Part shown: in pieces, positions 20,301-30,399 of the stretch
Layout: each line of letters begins with the position of its first letter
Numbering within the stretch: the stretch's first letter is position 1
Assembly: GCA_922989275.2 (NCBI GenBank)
Contig: OV277857.1
Coordinates: 83,569,321 to 83,633,320 of the forward strand
Origin: Gari tellinella
Lineage: Eukaryota; Mollusca; Bivalvia; Cardiida; Psammobiidae
Reading direction: 5' to 3'
DNA length: 64,000 bases
Position numbers and translations under genes: made by a program
Notes under the pieces: model-generated
What the model was told of the DNA's origin: nothing
The model's input: only the letters and a program-made list of their open reading frames with translations
Databases searched by the model: none

Positions 20301-23300
20301 TTCACTATTTGCGGGTATGGAGAGTACAAAAATCTATTCAGTTAAACTTCAATATCTGGAACTCGCATTATCAGTTGATTTTATCTACATTCTTACAGTT
20401 TAATGCAATAATTTCTTAACCCCATATTTCAAAATTTTAACAGTGGAAAAACCACCTTTTTACTTTGAAATCCGGATATGTTCGACTGAAATGAATTCAA
20501 GATAGGCCCTATCGAAGTTCGACTATTTTTAACATGGTTACGTCATCACATTGCAATATGGACATTCATTAACAGGAAATTTCAAACGAATAGCTCTAGG
20601 AGGACATTTGCGTTAAATATGAAACACTGTTACGATAAATTATAACAAATGAATGGTAATATTCAGGAGCGAACAAATAAACACGTACGTCAGTGGCTAG
20701 GCACTATATCGAGTTTTTTTTCTCTATTTTGGTTGATTTCGATAAACATATTGATCTAAATATATCTTTTTTAGTGTCAATTTGATTATAAACCAGTGAC
20801 AAGTTGTGTTGTACTTTGCATTGTCCATTTCACTTCCAGTCATTTGTTTACCATGGTGACGACGCGGATGGGGTAATCAGGGAAATCAAAGAAAGGAACT
20901 CGCATATAATCGATATCTGAGTGACATGTACGTACGCATAATGATAGATTCAATACAGTTTTTAATCAAGATTTATTTTTATTTCTTTTACAACAATTGC
21001 TTAATAAACAAAAAAGAGTGATTGTTTACGCGAATCGATTGAAGGAACAACATCTAAACAGTCACTTGATCCGTACTGTCCGGCTAAACCAATGTGTACG
21101 GTTTCGTTCACATAGGTCACATGTGCAGTTGCAGCCTATCAGAGTCCAAGAGTTTATGATGACTGGAAAAAATAACATTTATGCTATTGAGGATGAATTC
21201 CCCATGTTCCTGGTTTGTCAGTTATATAACGATATAAGAATCGAATGTTTTAAAACATGCTGGTTCTAACGACTAGTTTGCATATGAACATTTCATTGAT
21301 AATGTCAGACTCTAGTGATAGCACTATACATGCTAATGCACAATTTATATTCCGAGCATTCGAGGTCAGATAGGAATATTCGAAAGCTAACTGTAAGACA
21401 TATATATAATGTATATTTTTAGCTTCATGCATTCAATATATCTAAGGTTTGTTTCTAAACCGGATAAGTTTCAATTTTGGTATTCAAGTATTTAATCGTA
21501 AATGCCACTTGCAAATGAACATTATAGAGATCGGTACAAACTACATCATAATGTTTATGTAATGTTTCAAAATATTTAGATATTTAGAATATATGTGTCA
21601 CAGGGGGAGGAAAAGATGCAGCCTGACCGGGGCTCGAACCCGGGACCTTCGGACTACCGTTCCGACGCTCTACCGACTGAACTAGCCGGCAGACTACAAA
21701 TTAATCTCCCCAACTTTGTTAGGTTCGGTAGCGTGACATTCTAACCCTCGAAATTGAAATTTGTCCTCGAATTACCCTACATGAAAGTACATGTAGTTCA
21801 ATTGTGAGTTAGTCAATGTTATATATGCAGGCGCTGTGAAGCTAACCGTCACTGTGTATACCCGTACACAGGATATTGGTACCAGCGAGTCGAGAGAGTT
21901 AGCCGGTCGCTCTGCAGTTCAGGTATGTTTTTTCATGATTTATAGCATAAAATGTATATGATCAACATGTGTATGATACCGTTTTAAAGCGTGATGTTTC
22001 TGGGATACACTGGTGTCAAAACATTTCTGTTTTATTTAGAGAAACTCTCGTAAAACATATATATATATATGCTGCCTGGTACCGGTAAATAACGAAAATT
22101 GCTGACAAAAATTTATGATATCAACTGTTTAAAACGATCCCGCCTGCAATCTTTTCATAAAACATTCGATCCTTTTCATAATTCCTGTGACTCACTAATA
22201 CCACACTGTTGGGTCATACTTTTAAGAATAAAATTAAAACAAATTTGTGTCAAGTGTACGGCATCTTGGTTGTGAATGAAATTTCACTGCACGGCATATT
22301 GATGTGTCACTGTACGGGGGTTTGGTGCCAGGTATTTGGCCCTAAAAACGTTTTGCTCTGTTACAGCTCATCCTCTGGGTGTCACTTTCAGCCAAAGGTA
22401 GCTGAATACCGAGAACAGTCTTCCTATTTATAAATTATATACTTTTCATTGTTAATTTACTTAGAATAGATAAACTAGATCTAGAGCGAGTATACCTAAG
22501 AAGCTTAAATTGAAACGATGAATACACTTTGAACATATTCTAATAGCTATTCACGTAATGGGACACTTTTAAGCGAACGATTAACTGTTACGGACTTTAC
22601 CTAATTCGAAGATTTCTATTAAAAATCTAACACAGAGTCAATAATGATTGCGGTAAATTTATGATATCAAACTAATCCACCCACTTCTACAATATTGAAA
22701 TACACGTATACAACTATAATTTCCATTTGTGTTTTTTCAATTTTGCACGTACATATCGTGCAGTAAGATTACTGGGTTATGCGGTATCATTTACCACAGT
22801 GCAATCAGAATAAGTTGCCCACTTTAAAGTGTGCGGTATTCAATTCAACCCAGAGTTCTTTTCTTTAGAAAACTGCCACGGTCGTGTTACACTTGCTTGT
22901 TATTCCTTATCTTGCTGAATTGTCGTCTGATTCAATAATATCGTGGACGAAGAACCACTAAGTCCTTTTTTTCAATAAGAGTGCTAAACAGTTTGAATAT
23001 AGATCAGAAGTCACGTTAAGCGGCGTGAATATAGGGTTAATACACCTTTTTTCGTGCATTAACATCTGAAGAAGCCCGCGGGCTGTGGACAACGTATGCA
23101 AATAGTCGCTGTCATGGACATTTTACTGAAATGAACTATCTGGTCGTAGACCAATTGGAGTGTCAGATGGCCGATTTTGTCAATTTCAAATTTGATTGAT
23201 TTGGGTTTACGGCCACAAACTGGGACACAAATGTTGTGTCAATTTCATGTAATCTATGATAGCAAGTCGCTGCCGTCGAAAGTTCGGCATTTTAAAAATA

Positions 23301-26300
23301 TGTACATGTATGATTGTATGTTCACAATTACGGTACAATGTATACATAACTCGTATACGAAAAATGGGATTTAAGTTGTTTATTATCGCTTTTATTAATG
23401 AGTTAACTGCAAGTTTTAATAATAAATCAAAACTTACTTTACCTAGTGTGTTTACTTATATGATGTGTTCTGCTTTGTATCCTTCTTACAGTGGAGAAAA
23501 ACGTTATTCTTTCCCGTTTAAACGAAACACAAACGCAAAACACTAAAATGTAGAAAAGGACAACGTTTTGACAATTCTGACCTTTCATTTTCAGTGGAAA
23601 ACAGTTTGGAGCCTGATCAGACGCCGGCTTAACCGGCGTCTGATATGGCTCAAAACTGTTTGCAAAGGAAATAATAGTTTTAGCGTAAACGCATTTATTG
23701 GGAAAGAATAACGTTTTCTCCACTATACCTAATAATGTCACCTGTCAACAGAATTATTTAGTTGTACAAGTTTCGTTGTACTGTATACTATGGAGAAGAC
23801 GTTATTTTTCCCCAATAAATTCGTTAATGCTAAAACTATATTTGACTATAGTTTTCCATTGTAAACAGTTTTGAAACAGATCAGACGCCGGATAACTAAG
23901 CGTCTGATCAGGCTCCAAACTATTTTTCACTCAGATAAAAATGATTGGACGTAATTGCCAAAAAGTAAATGTCATTTTCTACCTGTAAATACATTGTGTT
24001 TGCGTTTTGCTTGCGTTTAAACGGGGAAAAATGTCTTCCTCACTGTCTATTTCTTGAAATAGATTTAGAAACTAATCGGACATCTATGGCTAGGCGTTAT
24101 GCTATGTATCATCATTTTATCACATAGTAATGAGTTCAAAAGGTGAAAACTGAATGGGAAACTGTTTAGATCCCGACCAGAATGCTCCCTCAGGAGCCTA
24201 CACCATTTGCTAGCTATTGTCTGTCCAAATACTTAGGGTTATTACAGTAATAACCTTTCGTATTTCGTCTTAATGACCTTTACGTGTATTTGGCGCACGG
24301 TAATTATTTTGTATTTTCAATTACAATGCATTCACCAGCATCTTTGCACTGACAGTGTAGGCTGAAGTTTGGCCAGAACGCTGTTCAAACCGTCATTGTT
24401 ATTGTTTATACTGGGCCCCGGGACAATCATAACTATAGCGGTCATTAACGGCGCGTGTGCACGTGAATCGCCTTGTTAATACACGTTAAAGTACTCGTTA
24501 ATGCACCCCCTGGGAACGGCTTTTTATGCAAGAATAGACGTTAGAGGACAGTTTTTGGATAGCTCTGCGGGGTTGGTATATCCTATAAAGACATCTCCGG
24601 TCATAACGCCTTGCGAGATAATTTCCTTGCAAAAAACATGGGTCTTGTGGACATGCCGGTAGCAAAGAACCATTGAAGCGTCTCATGTGAGACCGGACCT
24701 TTATATTTGATAATTTGGTTAGAAATAACCATTGAAAAGCCTTCTTGAGCATGAGTTTATCTGGGCCTCACGAGGTAAACTGAGATTGGTATACCCGCTG
24801 GCAGCTTATGCTGCATGCTTTTTCTCGCCTTACGAGAACAATGGAGGACTTTATCAATGAACTGAGGATATATCTTTAAACCTTTTAAGCATGTTTTAGT
24901 TTTGCAGACGGATGAGTACTTAAATACATTTCTTTCATTCGGTTGTAACACCAACCAGGTAAAAGTTTGTCCTTACTGCTATCTTGTCAATGGATACTCA
25001 TCTAAGCGTTTTATGTGAGGCCCTTACCTTAAATTTGAAAGTTTGGTTAGTAAAACCCATTGGAAGTTTGAGTATGTGAGGGCCTCTCTAGACAGCTTGA
25101 GATTGGATGCATTGGCTTTTTACACTTTACTACTGCGTTACCTGTATGTTCACACCTAGTGAGAAAAACGGGGGGGGGGGGGGGGGGGGTCCATCAATTG
25201 ACGGAGGAAATGTCTTTCAGGCAGGTTTAAAGTAAAGCCGAATGCGCCAAGGTAAGATGCATTTTGAGTTACTTTCAGTCTGCTTCCAGCAACCATCTGC
25301 TAGGATAAAGGAAAAATGTCGTATGTTACATCTTAATTACTGTATAAAATGAAATAATGTTCAACACACGGAATGAACAAGAGTTGTCAGAGAGACAACA
25401 AAGCTCGCCATTGACACACTCAAGGTCACCGAGGTCAACCACTTTTCATGCATGGAAAGGTTTTAACCATGTACACATGTACACATACAAACCAAATATG
25501 AAAGTAACACCTCAAGGGACATAGGAATTACATGTATAAGCCTTTTTTGAAACCTAAACGTAGATTTCGAAACCTAAACCCGGGACCTAAGTAGTTAAAG
25601 GTCAATGTCACTGGGCTGTTTTTTTGCATGCATTGAAATGTAGTGTCAATACACATGCATTCCAAATATTAAAGGAATATCTCAATGGATATATGAGTTA
25701 TAGGCATTTGGAGAAACCTAAACGCAGATTTCGAAACCTTAAGCTGGATCCTTAGTTGAAAGTCAAGGTCACTGGGGTCAAACTTTTTGCATACAAGAAA
25801 GGTCTTGTCTATATACACATGCACACGGAATATCTCAATGGGCGTAGGAGTTTAAAGGCATTTTTAGAAACTTAATGCCTATATACTTACATGAAAATGA
25901 GTTATTTGATATTTTGTTATGCCTGGCTTCAAGGTTATAAAGCTTTTGAGTTGAGTCTGTAATAATTCCCAAGCATTTAAGTTCACGGTCAAGGTCACAG
26001 AGATAAAAAAATTGCATGCCAGGAAATGCCATGTTGATATACACATGCACTCTGAATGTGAAAGGAATATCTCAATAGACATAGGAGTTATTGGCCATTG
26101 GGCACTTCAATGTCAAGGTCACTGGGGAAAATGATGTGTGTCCATGGACAGGGTTTGTCCATTTACACATGCATACCCAGTATAAAAGCAATATATCAAG
26201 GGACATAGAAGTTAAGGGCATTTTTTGAAACCTAAACACAGATTTCGAAATCTAAACTTAGATAGATGGATTTTTTCAGTTTCGTCTATTATAGTTATTA

Positions 26301-27972
26301 CTCTCCCCTTCTCTCTACATTGATCAGGTATATAATTTTAAAGTTGCACACTTTTGCTGAACAACCACGCTGGCGAAGGTATTTTAACTCCTGACATCCA
26401 TGCCTCTCTATCAAGTGTGATATTACCTCCCGGAACGTTGGTAGTTGTTTCTTACAGTAGGTTTATTTGTACAGGTCCATAATCTGTAAAAAACAAATGA
26501 CAATGAACAGAATGTATACTTGTACAAACCAAACTGCCGTCGATTTCGATGTAGATTTAAGCAAGATGCCGTACACTGGATTGAAAGGCTTTTGCAATAT
26601 GCCGTTCACTAGCGTATCAATTTGCCGTACACCTAGCCAAATTTCATTTCGGTTTTTTAAAGCACATACGGCAAATACAATAGTTAAAGCTTCATAAATA
26701 TTGATCAAGATAGTACAAATTACTCGTATAACATGAATAATTCTCTTATGCAGTTATAAAAAAAATATTACAATGATATTTTGTCAGCAACCGTTGTTAT
26801 TTACCGGTACCAGGCAGCATGTTTATACGTCTTACGAGAGTTTCTCTTGGTAAAACTGAAATGTTATGACATCAGCATGTTCCAGAATCATCACACTTTG
26901 ATACAGTATTATTTTCCATATTGATCTTAGACATATAATTCAGGAAATCACGAAAACATACCTGCACTGCAGAGCGATCTGCTAACAAATCCATAACTTT
27001 CTCGACTCGCTGGTACCAATATCCTGTGTACGGGTATACACAGTGACCATACAATAACAGTCAGGGTCCCTCGTTGTGGGCGCCAAATGTCACAGTGGGA
27101 GAAAAAGATGCAGCCTGACCGGGGCTCGAACCCGGGACCTTTGGACTACCGTTCCGACGTTCTACCGACTGAGCTAGCCGGCTGACTACAAATTAATCCC
27201 CTCAATTGTGTTAGGTTCCGTTCCGTGACATATGGTATAAAATGCAAAATTGCACATGTCACGTACTATCAAACTCATAGCAATAGGCTATGAATCATTT
27301 CTAGCATATGTTAAACACATGCTGAAACAAGTTTGAAATGAATAACATTTGTACAGGCTATGATGATATTCAACATGATAGAATATACGTAGATCAAATA
27401 CTTGTATCATGGACAGGAGGCCTTCTATTACAATACACCATATGTTATGTTATGTTTTGTTTTCTAATCCTGTGTTGTGACATATATTCCGAATCGTCTT
27501 CAAAAGACAGTTCCACAGAGATGTCACAAGACAGAATTAGATGGGGGGGGGGGGGGGGGAATAAGAAATTAGGTGTATTTTAAAGTTTTCACTTACAAAC
27601 AATTTTGTCGTACGACAATTCGAAAGTCGGGCCCCTCCCTGCATCATTTCGAAGAGGCGAATCTAATGTTTTGTGACACCGTAGGGTTTAGTGTAGACAT
27701 GAATAATTTAGTTAAGAAATAACCCCTTTATCTGGAGTCCTGAAATATTATAACGTACCTGTATCACATCCTGTTATGAAGATGCCTTGACCATGCACAT
27801 CTACTGTCCCTTTTAAAAGTCGCCCAATAGTATTCGCGCAAACATAAAGAACTACAAAGCTACCGTATATAGACCATGTCAAGCTGTTTAACATGGAATA
27901 CACAACACAACTTAGAGCCAAACAAATTACCAGCCTTAATAGATGTATGCTAATGCAACCAAACATAGACAT
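14251..27972 (-). CDS. SDR9C-type dehydrogenase copy 3, complete, six exons
   Basis: Six exons with exactly the same lengths and phases as copy 2 give a 371-residue open protein. Seen: hydrophobic N-terminus (about residues 9-27 and 33-46), TGCDTGFG at 67-74, catalytic-type N170, S197, Y210 and K214 (YHSSK), and conserved C-terminus. The usual NNAG at 145-148 reads NNVG here, followed by MCV instead of FGV. Intron 1 is nearly 10.2 kb and is filled by a Ty3/gypsy fragment, a Tc1-like element, two Hp6 MITEs, two tRNA-derived SINEs and an inverted repeat pair. Role as for copy 2, an NAD(P)-dependent alcohol/ketone oxidoreductase at a membrane. The NNVG change in a structural motif may alter activity. 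Confidence 0.88.
14362..15227. other. Intron 5 of copy 3, nothing notable
   Basis: Its first ~130 bp align with intron 5 of the relic exon 6 at 32518. A weak Hp1 half-core may lie near 14960. Otherwise no feature is recognised. Confidence 0.5.
15228..15470 (-). CDS. SDR copy 3, exon 5
   Basis: 243 nt: acceptor GTTTTAG|TACCAACGG and donor CGCACG|GTATTG. Encodes MWETLSDDVRRTYGRQYL and KPVIDAMVHAIMSEHP, ending WFDSRT. Confidence 0.9.
15834..16027 (-). CDS. SDR copy 3, exon 4 (active site)
   Basis: 194 nt: acceptor CCCTAG|GTCGCGTAG and donor GAAAAC|GTTAGT. Encodes RVVNVTSIRG, YSAYHSSKHALE and FGVKVAKIQPGNF. Confidence 0.92.
16466..16618 (-). CDS. SDR copy 3, exon 3
   Basis: 153 nt: acceptor GTTTTAAG|GTTTGTGG and donor AAAAG|GTAGAT. 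Encodes LWAILNNVGMCVMGDLEWLT, so the NNAG motif is changed to NNVG. Confidence 0.9.
17379..17579 (-). CDS. SDR copy 3, exon 2
   Basis: 201 nt: acceptor TTGTAG|GTTTCGGAC and donor AAATCTG|GTATG. Encodes FGHDAARSFDELGFTVFAGC. Unlike copy 2 it has no exon-fragment array next to it; retroelement sequence begins only ~85 bp upstream. Confidence 0.92.
17660..18165 (+). mobile_element. Ty3/gypsy reverse transcriptase/RNase H fragment
   Basis: The plus strand reads VFLDDILIFSHTFKEHIEHF (polymerase motif LDD), then LMASKCEF, YLSNVISDQGIQTNPEK, and after stops and frameshifts EFAGYY, GYANLVEHLNKLL and SSPPYLKYADYS. This order is the RT core running into RNase H of a Ty3/gypsy element. No LTRs are seen; it is a truncated, dead copy in intron 1 of SDR copy 3. 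Confidence 0.88.
18229..19401 (+). mobile_element. Tc1-like DNA transposon, internally decayed
   Basis: Terminal inverted repeats match over about 30 bp (left ATACTCACGGAATTTAAAAA, right the complement). Inside, the plus strand has pieces of a Tc1-type transposase. Near the N-terminal helix-turn-helix region: VRDRFLSPNFTDINIRG and SRRTVVKR. In the C-terminal DDE part: VVTAFIQNKTIEVIDWPAVS, VWDEIGRRLRRLP and MVWNGIP. Stops, shifts and a gap over the first catalytic region show it cannot make transposase. Confidence 0.88.
19402..20057. other. Intron 1 of copy 3, nothing recognised
   Basis: No coding or repeat signal identified beyond short chance frames. Confidence 0.4.
20058..20196. repeat. 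139-bp imperfect inverted repeat
   Basis: Arms of about 62 nt (GTTACACGGTATTTCGGCAG... and ...CTGTCGGATTGCCGTGTAAC) fold around CTGAGCGCAAAGCTTTCAG. The inner stem TTGAATTCCGTATTTCCTGA is exact. Confidence 0.9.
20325..20535. mobile_element. Degenerate Hp4 MITE
   Basis: CAGTTAAACTTCAATATCTG at the left, an imperfect TTTCAAAATTTTAAC hairpin and CTATCGAAGTTCGACT at the right match the 197-bp family with many changes. Confidence 0.65.
20536..21600. other. Intron 1 of copy 3, unresolved
   Basis: A 90-codon plus-strand frame (20997-21269) is open but resembles nothing I recognise, and no splice or repeat context supports it. Confidence 0.4.
21605..21765 (-). mobile_element. tRNA-derived SINE, copy a
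   Basis: On the minus strand GCCGGCTAGTTCAGTCGGTA carries an A box and GGTTCGAGCCCCGG a B box with a closed TPsiC stem. The anticodon stem TCGGA/TCCGA closes, but the acceptor stem has mismatches. The flanking tail is shared with 27085-27235, so it is a repeat and not a single tRNA gene. Confidence 0.75.
21836..22130 (+). repeat. Left arm of an inverted repeat pair around a 4.6-kb interior
   Basis: CACTGTGTATACCCGTACAC, ATATTGGTACCAGCGAGTCG and GCTGCCTGGTACCGGTAAAT recur in reverse complement at 26770-27060. Each arm sits beside a copy of the same tRNA-derived SINE. Confidence 0.8.
22131..23486. other. Interior of the inverted pair, mostly unrecognised
   Basis: Contains one decayed Hp1 core (about 22985-23030, AACAGTTTGAATATAGATCA). 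No coding region is recognised. Confidence 0.4.
23487..23727. mobile_element. Complete Hp6 MITE, TA-flanked
   Basis: Ends TACAGTGGAGAAAAACGTTA and AACGTTTTCTCCACTATA. Core GTTTGGAGCCTGATCAGACG with tip CCGGCTTAACCGG. Confidence 0.85.
23786..24048. mobile_element. Second Hp6 MITE, opposite orientation
   Basis: Starts TATGGAGAAGACGTTATT and ends GCGTTTAAACGGGGAAAAAT..CACTGT. Core with ACAGATCAGACGCCGG and GCGTCTGATCAGGCTCC. It lies only ~60 bp from the previous copy. Confidence 0.75.
24050..25165. other. Intron 1 of copy 3, unresolved
   Basis: Several short minus-strand frames (24498-24954) exist, but no family is recognised. An incomplete Hp1/Hp2-like core lies near 24165-24210. Confidence 0.35.
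25165..25345. mobile_element. Hp3 remnant with poly-G run
   Basis: A G run of about 20 nt is followed by GCAGGTTTAAAGTAAAGCCG and GAGTTACTTTCAGTCTGCTT, the two hairpin arms of Hp3 in degraded form. Confidence 0.6.
25385..26280. repeat. Degenerate tandem units (~150-230 bp)
   Basis: About five loose units repeat ACATGCATNCCAAATATNAA, GGAATATCTCAATGG.CATAGGAGTTA and TTTCGAAACCTAAAC, with AAGGTCACNGGGGT between. A non-coding repeat family. Confidence 0.7.
26281..26765. other. Intron 1 of copy 3, unresolved
   Basis: Open frames overlap on both strands (26463-26708). The minus reading is hydrophobic at one end but matches nothing I recognise. TGCCGT.CACT.G motifs recur three times. Confidence 0.3.
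26770..27060 (-). repeat. Right arm of the inverted repeat pair
   Basis: Reverse complement of 21836-22130, with CTCGACTCGCTGGTACCAAT and ACGGGTATACACAGTGACC. Confidence 0.8.
27085..27235 (-). mobile_element. tRNA-derived SINE, copy b
   Basis: Nearly identical to 21605-21765, including AGCCTGACCGGGGCTCGAAC on the plus strand and the tail GACTACAAATTAATC. It has the same orientation as copy a although the neighbouring arms are inverted. Confidence 0.75.
27540..27560. repeat. Poly-G run
   Basis: G tract of about 17 nt, about 200 bp from exon 1 of SDR copy 3. Confidence 0.95.
27759..27972 (-). CDS. SDR copy 3, exon 1 (start)
   Basis: 214 nt from the ATG at 27972 (a second in-frame ATG is two codons on). 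Encodes MSMFGCISIHLLRLVICLAL, a second hydrophobic stretch and GQGIFITGCDTG. Donor GATACAG|GTACGT is canonical. Confidence 0.9.
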
Positions 27973-28185
27973 GTTTAGGTGGCGAATAATCTGTGTGATT
28001 ATTCCTTATCATTGTATAAATCACTATGTGTATGTGCAGTGCAAGTCGACAAATGTTATCTGTCAGGTAAAGAGTCTCATATTAACTGAAGAAATTTGGC
28101 ATGCCAACTTGTTATCACAATCTATTTTGCAGTTTTTTAACTGAATTTATTTTTGTTGTGTCGGAAACCAAGACTCTTTGTTTCA

Positions 28186-28480
28186 TAAATATCCTTATAA
28201 CTCGCCTAAATGCTTAGTTACATCGTTTCCCCCGTACAATCCATAAAGATATATATAAGATGATATCCTTATTTTAGATTATCCGAGTTCGATCAAACAC
28301 CTTACTTATTCGTCCTCGAAATTTATAATACATTTAATATAATTAAAATTCTAATTGCGCTTGGCTACATCGTGCCCGAAATCCTGTTTTCAGTATATAT
28401 TAAGTATCCTGATTTCAGATAAACCCAAACTCGTCAAAAGGCATGGCTACATCATGTCCGAAACCTACAAACAGGCAATA
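28186..28480 (-). repeat. Orphan array of exon-2 5' fragments
   Basis: Four degenerate units of the ~80-bp exon-2 fragment lie upstream of exon 1 of copy 3, with no exon 2 beside them. The best unit (28415-28475) has TTTCAGATAAACCCAAACTC, GGCATGGCTACATCATGTCC and CGAAACCTAC. Confidence 0.8.
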
Positions 28481-28559
28481 CCTTTGAGGCAATAATTAGT
28501 TCAAGTAAACAATTTCCATAATATGTCATTATCTACATTGGAAAACCTTAAGTTTGGTT

Positions 28560-28750
28560 TAACCTTTACACTCCCAGGGACGCTTAAAAGCAGGACCCAC
28601 ACTGTTTGACACTCGTATCGATATTTATTAAGCCTTACAGTCTTAAATCTAATTTTGAAACGAGTCTTGCAGACAACAATACGGAAGCAGACAAGCGGTG
28701 AGGGGGTACAATTCTCCCGAATAATATGATCTTGAAAGGGATAACAAGAA
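28560..28750. mobile_element. Half Hp1 element
   Basis: AGGACCCACACTGTTTGACA and the right arm CAGACAACAATACGGAAGC, ending GCGGTGAGGGGGTA. The left half is missing. Confidence 0.6.
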
Positions 28751-28899
28751 AAACTACGTATTTTAAATGTATTAAAGAATGACACGTCGACAGGTCTGGA
28801 CGACTGGCTTCAAGGCTGCTTGCAAGATACAATATTGCATGGGCTTTGAATTTGGAAATTATATATTTTTCCTTTACTATAAGCATGTGTATGTATGTG

Positions 28900-29130
28900 C
28901 TTCCTCAGCACCATAGAAATCACTTGCACTGTAAAAGTCAATGAAGGATAGTATTCAGACTATCAAATAATTTGGATTCCGATCCCGAAGCCGAGTAACG
29001 TAGAATCAGGGCAGGATTCAAACTGCTTAACACGCATTAAGATAATTCTTCAGTCTGCCACCGAGAATAAAATTTGGGAAATAAAAGCATATAGCAGCTG
29101 TTCAAAGGAGATGACGTCATGACAACGGCT
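28900..29130. mobile_element. Diverged Hp1 MITE
   Basis: Core AATTTGGATTCCGATCCCGA / GGGCAGGATTCAAACTGCTT. The family right arm follows with ATGACGTCATGACAACGGCTTAA. Confidence 0.6.
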
Positions 29131-29439
29131 TAATTCCTCACATTTAAACTCGGGAAACTTTGCATCAACCAATTTGAATCCACATCAGACGCCAGATCCA
29201 ATTGTATTTATAAATGCTTATATACACCAGCAAAGGCAGGAAAGGGGGTAATGGAGCATTTATATATTACTGTAATGTGACCAGTCAAACAGCACATAGT
29301 ATACTTAGTGATGGATTCAAGCATATTTAGATATATTTCAGTGGTTCTCAGCTCTGGCCATCCTTGCGCTTAGTTCCAGTTCTAGTTCCGTTTCAACGAC
29401 ATATTGCTAAGATCGTGACTAATCAATAAACAGACGGTT

Positions 29440-29655
29440 CGGTGTTAAATTCATCTACCCCTGCAACGTTCAATGACAATTGCAGTTTCCGAATAACTCT
29501 AGTCCATTTATGACTATTTAGGGTTGTTTTCTGCTTTATTGGAAAATGACAAACAATGCAGACCCTGGTCACAGGGGGTCCATAACAACTCTCTGTGCTG
29601 GGTCTACACTGTTTGCATAGAACAGTTCTCCTCTATACAGGTGCACTGTTTCTCA
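29440..29655. mobile_element. Degenerate Hp2 MITE
   Basis: CTAGTCCATTTATGACT, AGGGTTGTTTTC and a core AGACCCTGGTCACAGGGGGT / GTGCTGGGTCTACACTGTTT match Hp2 with a decayed stem. Confidence 0.65.
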
Positions 29656-29664
29656 AAGACTAGT

Positions 29665-29880
29665 TTGCAACGAGTTTATTCTTTACCCTAAAACCTATTT
29701 TAAAAATTTGAAGACAGGTATGACCACTTAAAGCAGGTTGAAAGTAAAGCAAAATGCACAGTCTGTTTCACTTTCAGCCTATATTTTGCGACCATCGGCT
29801 TGGATATAGCAAATATTTCTCTTAGTACACATTCATGGCTGTATAATGTAGAATAATATTCTTTGGTGGGGGGATGAAGG
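29665..29880. mobile_element. Degenerate Hp3 MITE
   Basis: TGAAGACAGGTATGACCACT, AAAGCAGGTTGAAAGTAAAG and GTTTCACTTTCAGCCT are the two Hp3 arms, followed by the AAATATTTCTCTTAGTACA tail. Confidence 0.65.
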
Positions 29881-30149
29881 CGTGTTTAAAGAAATAATTT
29901 CAATAATTTCTATTGTACTCAAACACAATGACAACGCATCAGCCGAAAAATGTACGTTAATTTGTTTTTGTGAAAGGGATTTTGATTTTTTTAATAAGAC
30001 AATGGTGAAGCATTTTAACACAGATAGTCACAACAGTAGGCCTACCTGTGAAATTCATGATATGTTCTACAAAGCAATATTTTAAACAAGATCTGTAGAA
30101 TTTCAAAAGTTACAAATTTCAGTTTCTGGTAAGCCTATCCACTGCATTA

Positions 30150-30330
30150 ACCACAGCATGGAAATATCCGTGCGTGTACGGTGGACTACACGCTGTATTC
30201 GATATTGTGGAATGCCATTCCACGCCTATACTAGTGCGTCAATCAGATCATGACGGCTCTGAATTAGCTGGAATCTGTTGTACACACGGCGTCCAAACCA
30301 CTGGAACCAGAGTCATAGACTTATCATTTC
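30150..30330 (-). mobile_element. Tc1-like transposase fragment
   Basis: The minus strand reads WFGRRVYNRFQ, SRHDLIDAL, a stop, then AWNGIPQYRIQRVV. This is the C-terminal region after the last catalytic residue of Tc1-type transposases. Broken and without visible inverted repeats. Confidence 0.65.
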
Positions 30331-30399
30331 TGTGTGTTTACTGTATATATACCTCTGCTGGTATAGATCTACATGGGATAGAAATGTATATAGATCTAT

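Noticed and set aside
20997..21269. 90-codon plus-strand frame as a gene
   Set aside because: No recognisable motif, no splice or promoter context, and it lies in a repeat-rich intron.
21605..21690. Functional tRNA gene with Thr-like GGT anticodon
   Set aside because: Acceptor stem mismatches, non-standard base before the anticodon and a near-identical repeated copy at 27112 indicate a SINE head.
26463..26708. Opposed 76- and 81-codon frames as an extra gene
   Set aside because: Neither strand shows a known domain; both are open only because stops are rare by chance. Kept as unresolved.
27893..28144. 83-codon plus-strand frame
   Set aside because: Antisense to exon 1 of SDR copy 3.
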